DNA of 6,671 nt from Clostridiales bacterium (lineage in GTDB: Bacteria > Bacillota > Clostridia > Lachnospirales > WQUN01): assembly GCA_031254075.1 (NCBI GenBank), contig JAIRVD010000227.1:1-6671 (forward strand). The letters run 5' to 3'. A program made the translations under genes and the position numbers. Positions 1 to 4,597 of the stretch are shown here, in pieces. Position 1 is the first letter of the stretch, and each line of letters opens with the position of its first letter. The notes under the pieces were generated by a model. That model saw nothing but the letters and a program-made list of their open reading frames with translations. It was not told where the DNA came from and did no database searches.

Positions 1-1
1 C

Positions 2-1684
2 TACGGCTATTTAATGCCGATTATTCTTGGTGGCATAATGGGTTCGGCTCTCAGCTTTTTGCTGATGCTTGCGGTTGTATTCATTATAACGGGACGCATT
101 GTTGACCCGATTAAGTCGCTATCGCAAAAATTAAGCCGCGTTGCCGCAGGAGATATGAGCTTTTCGCTTGCTACAAATTCTCGCGACGAAGTCGGCGACC
201 TTTCGCGTGATATTACGCAAGTCGTGGATATTTTCAACAGAATTTCGGGCGAAATTTCTGTTCTCTCAACTGAATTTAACGAAAAGGGCGATATCGACTA
301 TCGCATCGACTCGTCAAAATACAGCGGCGACCACAAAAAAATGGTTGACGGAATTAATCAATTCACGGAAAACTATGGAGGCGAAGTTTTACAAATTTTA
401 GGTATACTTCGCGAAATCGAAAACGGAAATTTCCATTTGAAAGTCGATAAATTCCCAGGCAAAAAAGTTGTGCTTAATCAAACATTCGACAGCTTGGTTA
501 ATAATTTAAACAACATCAGCTTCGACATAAAAAATCTTGCCGAAAACGCTTCCGACGGAAATCTTTCCGTTCGCGCCGAATCCGCGAAATTCCAAGGCGA
601 CTGGGCGGTTCTGATGAACGAATTAAACGAACTCGTCGGTGCCGTTTCCGCCCCGCTCGAAGAAATCGAAACCGTACTTCTTGAAATGTCAAAAGGAAAT
701 TTCACTCACATGTCGGGCAATTACAAAGGAAAATTCGATACCGTAAAACAAGCCGTGAACAAAACCGAACAAACTACCGTAACTTACATCAATGAAATTA
801 CGCAAATCCTCGATTCAATTTCCGACGGCGATTTGGCACTTTCAATCACGCACGATTACATCGGAAGCTACGCGCCCGTCAAACAAGCACTCGATAAAAT
901 TTTAAAATCGCTCAACTCAACCATGCGCGAAATTACCAGCGCGGCAAATCGTCTTCTCGACGACGCAAACCAAATTTCGCAATCATCAATGCACCTCGCG
1001 AATGGTTCAACTAAACAAGCCGGCGCGATTCTTGAACTCGGCGGCGCGATTCAGCAAATAAACGAAAAAACACAGGCAAACACCGAAAACGCCGTAAACG
1101 CAAATGAGTTCGCTCGGAAAACAACCCAACACGCGCAAACAGGCAACGATGAAATGCGTCAAATGGTTGTTTCCATGGACGGAATTAAAGAATCCTCTGC
1201 AAACATCTCAAAAATCATCAAAACAATCGACGACATCGCGTTCCAAACAAACCTCCTTGCACTCAACGCCGCAGTCGAAGCTGCTCGCGCGGGCGAACAC
1301 GGAAAAGGCTTCTCCGTCGTAGCCGAGGAAGTTCGCTCCTTGGCAGGACGCAGTAAATCCGCCGCAAGCGAAACAACTTCCCTAATCGACGATTCCATAA
1401 ACACCGTAAACGACGGCATGAAAGCCGCTCACGAAACCGCCTCCTCCCTCGAAACAATCGTAAATGACATCATGGCGGTCTCTGACCTGATTTCAAAAAT
1501 CGCCGCAATCTCACAAGAGCAATCCCTCGCAATTACCCAAATCAACAACGGCGTAAACGAAATCTCACAAGTCGTACACGACAACTCTGCCGTCTCACAA
1601 GAATGCGCAACCATTTCACAGGAATTGAATTCGCAGGCAGAGTTATTAAAGCAGTTGGTTTCATTTTTCAAATTGAAGGGTTAA
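2..1684 (+). CDS. Methyl-accepting chemotaxis protein with tandem HAMP array (5' partial)
   Basis: Chemoreceptor that passes a ligand signal across the membrane to CheA/CheW. The reading frame is open to the left edge, so the true start, first membrane helix and sensor domain are probably outside the window; the first Met (position 14) lies inside a membrane helix and is unlikely to be the start. Numbering from that Met, residues 3-26 are a hydrophobic transmembrane helix. A canonical HAMP follows (about 27-75, with the conserved DPIKSL at 31-36 and DEVGDL at 58-63), then five more HAMP-like units to about residue 300. Residues 302-556 are the cytoplasmic signalling coiled coil, whose tip at 405-444 contains the family signature ([20 protein letters not shown], then [17 protein letters not shown]). 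The arms are nearly equal around E428, at about 17-18 heptads each. There is no C-terminal NWETF-type tether for CheR/CheB; the protein ends FFKLKG. The family is certain; the ligand is unknown. Confidence 0.96.
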   Translation, partial: YGYLMPIILGGIMGSALSFLLMLAVVFIITGRIVDPIKSLSQKLSRVAAGDMSFSLATNSRDEVGDLSRDITQVVDIFNRISGEISVLSTEFNEKGDIDYRIDSSKYSGDHKKMVDGINQFTENYGGEVLQILGILREIENGNFHLKVDKFPGKKVVLNQTFDSLVNNLNNISFDIKNLAENASDGNLSVRAESAKFQGDWAVLMNELNELVGAVSAPLEEIETVLLEMSKGNFTHMSGNYKGKFDTVKQAVNKTEQTTVTYINEITQILDSISDGDLALSITHDYIGSYAPVKQALDKILKSLNSTMREITSAANRLLDDANQISQSSMHLANGSTKQAGAILELGGAIQQINEKTQANTENAVNANEFARKTTQHAQTGNDEMRQMVVSMDGIKESSANISKIIKTIDDIAFQTNLLALNAAVEAARAGEHGKGFSVVAEEVRSLAGRSKSAASETTSLIDDSINTVNDGMKAAHETASSLETIVNDIMAVSDLISKIAAISQEQSLAITQINNGVNEISQVVHDNSAVSQECATISQELNSQAELLKQLVSFFKLKG

Positions 1685-1687
1685 ATA

Positions 1688-1711
1688 ACACGGTCTCATT
1701 TTAATCCGTGT
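1688..1711. repeat. Short inverted repeat ACACGG/CCGTGT after the chemoreceptor gene
   Basis: ACACGG at 1688-1693 can pair with CCGTGT at 1706-1711, or with the second CCGTGT at 1716-1721. The stem is only six base pairs with a 12-base loop, and no T-run follows. It is therefore a poor candidate for an intrinsic terminator. The same two hexamers recur in the gap before the glgX-like gene. Confidence 0.5.
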
Positions 1712-1722
1712 CATTCCGTGTG
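1703..1722. repeat. Imperfect 10-base tandem repeat (two units) with core TCCGTGT
   Basis: AATCCGTGTC (1703-1712) is followed directly by ATTCCGTGTG (1713-1722), with 8 of 10 bases identical. The 9-base string AATCCGTGT occurs again at 4549-4557 in the other intergenic gap. It looks like a small dispersed intergenic repeat; its function is unknown. Confidence 0.55.
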
Positions 1723-1757
1723 AGAATCAGACTGACGCGGCGGGATATCAGCGGCAG

Positions 1758-1786
1758 TTGAATCACAAAAAAAATTAGTGTATTAT
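1758..1786 (+). promoter_or_regulatory. Predicted sigma-70-type promoter for the dap operon
   Basis: A -35-like TTGAAT (1758-1763; four of six consensus bases) and a -10-like TATTAT (1781-1786; five of six) are separated by exactly 17 bases, in the A/T-rich part of the gap. Transcription would start near 1793, giving a leader of only about 20 bases before the dapA start. An alternative -10, TATAAA at 1784-1789, would need a 20-base spacer and is less likely. There is no room downstream for a lysine riboswitch. Confidence 0.6.
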
Positions 1787-1802
1787 AAACGCATTCTTAT
1801 TT

Positions 1803-1808
1803 AGGGGG
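1803..1808 (+). promoter_or_regulatory. Ribosome binding site of dapA
   Basis: AGGGGG lies six bases before the ATG at 1815. It supports this start and is the only good Shine-Dalgarno sequence in the leader. Confidence 0.7.
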
Positions 1809-1814
1809 TATTTT

Positions 1815-2720
1815 ATGCCTTTGTTTACAGGAGTGGGAACGGCTGTTTGTACACCGTTTAGAAGTTCGGGAGAATTTTATGTTGAGGAATACGAGAGACT
1901 GATAAATTTTCAGATAGAGAACGGGGCGGACGCGATTGTTTCGTGCGGAACTACGGGCGAGGCTTCAACGCTCTCATTGGAAGAGCATGTTGAGGTAGTA
2001 AAAGTTGCGGCTGTTACTGCGAAAAAAGCGGGCGAGAAAGCGGGGCGCAAGGTTCCGGTGATTGCGGGCGCGGGCGGAAACGATACCGCGGATTGTTGTG
2101 AGTTGGGCAATGCGTGCCGAAAAGCGGGCGCGGATGGGCTGATGTATGTTGCACCGTATTACAACAGACCATCGCAACGCGGACTGATTGCGCATTTTAC
2201 AAAAATCGCCGCAGAGGTAGATTTACCGATTGTTGTTTACAATATTCCGATTCGGTCGGGCATTAATATTCAGCCGAAAACAATGGAAATAATTGCGAAA
2301 CTTCCGAATGTCGTCGCAACCAAAGAAGCAAGCGGAGATATGGCTCAGGTTGCGGAGATTGCAGAACGTTGCGGCGAAGATTTTGCCATTTACAGCGGAA
2401 ACGACGATTATATTCTGCCGATTTTGAGCTTGGGCGGAAAGGGTGTAATTTCCACGATAGGAAATATCGCGCCGCAGACCGTGCATAATTTGGTTGAAAG
2501 CTTCCTTACGGGCGATGTTGCGGAAAGCCGCAAATTACAACTCAGCATTCTGTCATTGATTCGGCTTCTTTTTACTGATGTAAATCCCGTTCCTGTGAAA
2601 GCCGCGTTAAATTTAATGGGGTTTGATATGGGCGGTTGCCGTCTTCCGCTTGCGCCGATTGAGGATTCGTTGCTCGAAAATCTAAAAACTGAGATGAAAA
2701 GGTTTGGATTGCCTGTATGA
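1815..2720 (+). CDS. dapA: 4-hydroxy-tetrahydrodipicolinate synthase (DapA)
   Basis: Condenses pyruvate with L-aspartate-4-semialdehyde, the first committed step of lysine/diaminopimelate synthesis, in the cytoplasm. The protein is 301 residues, a full-length TIM-barrel aldolase of the DHDPS/NAL family. Visible active-site features: GTTGE at 45-49 (pyruvate-binding threonines T46/T47), YYNRPSQ at 115-121 with Y116 matching the tyrosine donated across the dimer, YNIPIRSG at 142-149 with the Y142 and R147 positions, and the Schiff-base lysine K170 in VVATKEASGD. These match E. coli Y107, Y133, R138 and K161, each shifted by nine. About seven of those nine residues are accounted for by a Lys/Gly-rich insertion near residues 69-79, before the PVIAG strand. 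R147 and the downstream dapB favour DapA over N-acetylneuraminate lyase or other relatives. First gene of the unit; its stop overlaps the dapB start. Confidence 0.96.
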   Translation: MPLFTGVGTAVCTPFRSSGEFYVEEYERLINFQIENGADAIVSCGTTGEASTLSLEEHVEVVKVAAVTAKKAGEKAGRKVPVIAGAGGNDTADCCELGNACRKAGADGLMYVAPYYNRPSQRGLIAHFTKIAAEVDLPIVVYNIPIRSGINIQPKTMEIIAKLPNVVATKEASGDMAQVAEIAERCGEDFAIYSGNDDYILPILSLGGKGVISTIGNIAPQTVHNLVESFLTGDVAESRKLQLSILSLIRLLFTDVNPVPVKAALNLMGFDMGGCRLPLAPIEDSLLENLKTEMKRFGLPV

Positions 2721-3484
2721 AAATGATTGTATGCGGTTGCTTTGGCAGAATGGGAACCATTGTTTGCAGACTTGCGGAAGAAAACTCCGATATGGAAGTC
2801 GCCGCAGGCATTGACATTGTCGAAAAAGCCGCCCCCTACCCCATTTACGGAAATATAAATGAATGTACGGATAATGCGGACGTAATCATTAATTTTATGT
2901 CGCCTAAGGCGGCATTGTCGGATGCGTTGGCAGTAGTTGAATACAGCGTTTCGCGGAAAATTCCGATGGTCGTTTGCACCACGGGAATGCCCGACGAGCT
3001 TGAGAATGCAATAAAAATAGCCGCTGATAAGGTGGCTATTTTGCGTTCCGCAAACATGTCGCTCGGAATTAATTTATTGTCGGGATTGCTAAAACACGCG
3101 GCGAAACTGCTTTATGAAAATAATTTTGATATTGAGATAATCGAAAAGCATCATAATCAAAAATTGGACGCACCAAGCGGTACCGCGCTTCTTCTTGCGG
3201 ATTCGGTGAATTCTTCGCTTGACGGAATGAAATACGTGAACGACCGAAGTCAAGCTCACGAGAAGCGCGAACGCAACGAAATCGGAATCAGCGCGATACG
3301 CGGCGGAACAATCGTTGGCGAACACAGCATTATTTTCGCCGGTCGCGATGAAGTTGTTGAGTTTACACATATTGCGCATTCACGTGATATTTTCGCTGTC
3401 GGTGCGCTGAAAGCCGCACGCTTCATCATCGGAAAACCCGCGCGGCTTTATTCCATGGAAGATATTACAGGAGGACTTACATGA
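2717..3484 (+). CDS. dapB: 4-hydroxy-tetrahydrodipicolinate reductase (DapB)
   Basis: Reduces the DapA product to tetrahydrodipicolinate with NAD(P)H, the second committed step of the pathway. The 255-residue length is normal for the family. The N-terminal Rossmann fold carries GCFGRMG (7-13), and CTTG (87-90) lines the cofactor pocket. The C-terminal substrate domain has the family signature EKHHNQKLDAPSGTA (143-157), in which H145/H146 and K149 correspond to E. coli H159/H160 and K163. RGGTIVGEHSIIFAG (195-209) is also typical. The start ATG shares ATGA with the dapA stop (4-base overlap). The Shine-Dalgarno sequence is weak (AAAAGG 14 bases away, or GGA 8 bases away), so translation probably depends on coupling to dapA. 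Confidence 0.96.
   Translation: MKMIVCGCFGRMGTIVCRLAEENSDMEVAAGIDIVEKAAPYPIYGNINECTDNADVIINFMSPKAALSDALAVVEYSVSRKIPMVVCTTGMPDELENAIKIAADKVAILRSANMSLGINLLSGLLKHAAKLLYENNFDIEIIEKHHNQKLDAPSGTALLLADSVNSSLDGMKYVNDRSQAHEKRERNEIGISAIRGGTIVGEHSIIFAGRDEVVEFTHIAHSRDIFAVGALKAARFIIGKPARLYSMEDITGGLT
3469..3474 (+). promoter_or_regulatory. Ribosome binding site of the ECF S-component gene, inside the dapB end
   Basis: A strong AGGAGG lies six bases before the ATG at 3481. It is embedded in the last codons of dapB, where it encodes part of the ITGGLT tail. The membrane protein can therefore be initiated efficiently as well as by coupling. Confidence 0.75.
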
Positions 3485-4050
3485 AACATTCGGTTACGAA
3501 AAATTTAACCCTTTCTGCTATGTTTATTGCAATCGGCATTGTTCTGCCGTTTCTCACGATGCAGATTCCGGAAATCGGCAACATGCTGTTGCCTATGCAT
3601 ATTCCCGTTCTTTTATGCGGCTTGATTTGCGGTTGGAAATACGGCTTAACGGTTGGCATTATTCTGCCGCTTATGCGTTCATTTATTTTTACAATGCCGC
3701 CGATGTATCCGGTCGCGATTGCGATGGCTTTTGAATTGGCGGCATATGGGCTGATTATCGGGCTTGTTTATAACCGTTCGCGCTGGCAATGCATTGTCGC
3801 GCTTTATCGCTCGATGCTGATTGCCATGCTCTCGGGACGTGTCGTTTGGGGCGCGGCAATGATAATTCTCCTCGGCGTTCGCGGCGGTTCTTTTACATGG
3901 GAGACATTTATGTCAGGCGCGTTCATTACCGCATTTCCCGGTATAATCGCGCAACTTATTATAATTCCGGCTGTAATGGTCGCACTTAACAGAACCGGAC
4001 TTGTTCGTTTTTATAGAGAAAAACCGGCGGAATCCGTCGTTGAAAACTGA
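3481..4050 (+). CDS. ECF transporter S-component-like integral membrane protein
   Basis: A 189-residue, very hydrophobic protein with about five to six membrane helices (roughly 10-27, 38-50, 55-70, 77-98, 107-131 and 143-170) and a short charged C-terminal tail. The length, helix pattern and the stretch LPMHIPVLLCGLICGWKYG (37-55), followed by a second helix with LPLMRS and PMYPVAIAMAFELAAYG (75-90), fit the substrate-binding S subunits of energy-coupling factor transporters, which take up vitamins and other micronutrients. No ECF ATPases or T subunit are in the window, so it would have to share a module encoded elsewhere. The start overlaps the dapB stop by 4 bases (ATGA) and has a strong AGGAGG. 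The family call is by remembered pattern, and the substrate is unknown. Operon position could hint at a lysine-pathway link, but this is inference only. Confidence 0.8.
   Translation: MKHSVTKNLTLSAMFIAIGIVLPFLTMQIPEIGNMLLPMHIPVLLCGLICGWKYGLTVGIILPLMRSFIFTMPPMYPVAIAMAFELAAYGLIIGLVYNRSRWQCIVALYRSMLIAMLSGRVVWGAAMIILLGVRGGSFTWETFMSGAFITAFPGIIAQLIIIPAVMVALNRTGLVRFYREKPAESVVEN
4026..4031 (+). promoter_or_regulatory. Ribosome binding site that decides the TTG start of the kinase gene
   Basis: GGCGGA lies eight bases before the TTG at 4040. The competing TTG at 4001 has no purine-rich site at a suitable distance and would force a 50-base overlap with the upstream gene. Confidence 0.5.
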
Positions 4051-4534
4051 TTCCGTAATAATTGCAATCGACGGAAGATGCGCCGCAGGCAAAACTACGC
4101 TTGCGGCTGAATTCTCGGCGAAACTGAAAGCATCCATAATACATATGGATGACTTTTTTTTGCCGAAAAATCTTCGCACACCGGAACGCTTGGAACAACC
4201 GGGCGGCAACATTCACTACGAACGCTTCGCGGAGGAAGTTCTGCCGTTTTTACGTGGGAGCGAACCTTTTTCTCACAGAGTATTTGATTGCTCAATCGGC
4301 GACTACAACGGAACGAAAAAAATTCTCCCGACACGCTTTCGAATAATCGAAGGTTCGTACAGTCATCATCCGATTTTTGGCGAATACATGGATTTACGAA
4401 TTTTTTTAGACATTCCTCCCGACATTCAAATGCGCCGAATCGAAAAACGCAACGGCAAAGAAGCGGCAAAAAATTTTAAGAAATGGATTGCATTAGAAGA
4501 AAAATATTTTATGTTTTATTTTCACACAGACTAG
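4040..4534 (+). CDS. P-loop kinase of the uridine kinase-like family, short C-terminus
   Basis: Predicted cytoplasmic small-molecule phosphotransferase. Starting at TTG 4040 it has 164 residues and begins MKTDSVIIAIDGRCAAGKTT, which places beta-strand 1 and the Walker A (GRCAAGKT, 12-19) where this family has them. A TTG at 4001 would add 13 residues, and no ATG occurs before Walker A. Further features: HMDDFFLP (35-42) after strand 2, with the acidic residues expected near the substrate; RTPERLEQPGGNIHYERF (46-63); DCSIGDYNG (83-91); RIIEGSYSHHP (101-111); and an arginine-rich lid region RRIEKRNG (132-139). It overlaps the membrane-protein gene by 11 bases. The tail stops just after LEEKYF (152-157) with seven unrelated residues. 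Relatives, as I recall them, continue about 13-18 residues further. The substrate is not determined: a nucleoside, or a vitamin precursor imported by the neighbouring protein, are both possible. Confidence 0.82.
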   Translation: MKTDSVIIAIDGRCAAGKTTLAAEFSAKLKASIIHMDDFFLPKNLRTPERLEQPGGNIHYERFAEEVLPFLRGSEPFSHRVFDCSIGDYNGTKKILPTRFRIIEGSYSHHPIFGEYMDLRIFLDIPPDIQMRRIEKRNGKEAAKNFKKWIALEEKYFMFYFHTD

Positions 4535-4535
4535 C

Positions 4536-4555
4536 ACCAATCCGTACCAATCCGT
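4536..4555. repeat. Exact 10-base tandem repeat, two copies of ACCAATCCGT
   Basis: ACCAATCCGT occurs at 4536-4545 and again at 4546-4555, starting two bases after the kinase stop codon. The core CAATCCGTGT resembles the TAATCCGTGT of the first intergenic gap, so both probably belong to one repeat family. Confidence 0.7.
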
Positions 4556-4586
4556 GTTAAACTACGATTACAAAAAAATGACACGG
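4552..4586. repeat. Inverted repeat CCGTGT/ACACGG abutting the glgX ribosome binding site
   Basis: CCGTGT (4552-4557) is complementary to ACACGG (4581-4586), with a 23-base A-rich loop. The right arm includes the first G of GGAGG, so a hairpin could touch the ribosome binding site. Six base pairs with a long loop is weak. I see no convincing -35/-10 pair in this 63-base gap, and no T-run for a terminator. Confidence 0.45.
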
Positions 4587-4590
4587 GAGG
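4586..4590 (+). promoter_or_regulatory. Ribosome binding site of the glgX-like gene
   Basis: GGAGG within GGGAGGG, seven bases before the ATG at 4598. It fixes that start; an upstream ATG at 4578 is in a different frame. Confidence 0.8.
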
Positions 4591-4597
4591 GAAATTT

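Noticed and set aside
1688..1725. Possible rho-independent terminator of the chemoreceptor gene
   Set aside because: The stem is six base pairs, has a 12-base loop and alternative partners, and no T-run follows.
4154..4161. T8 run in the kinase gene as a frameshift or sequencing error
   Set aside because: It encodes the conserved DDFFLP motif, and the frame is correct before and after it.
4536..4586. CRISPR-like array
   Set aside because: There are only two contiguous 10-base units, with no spacers and no cas genes.
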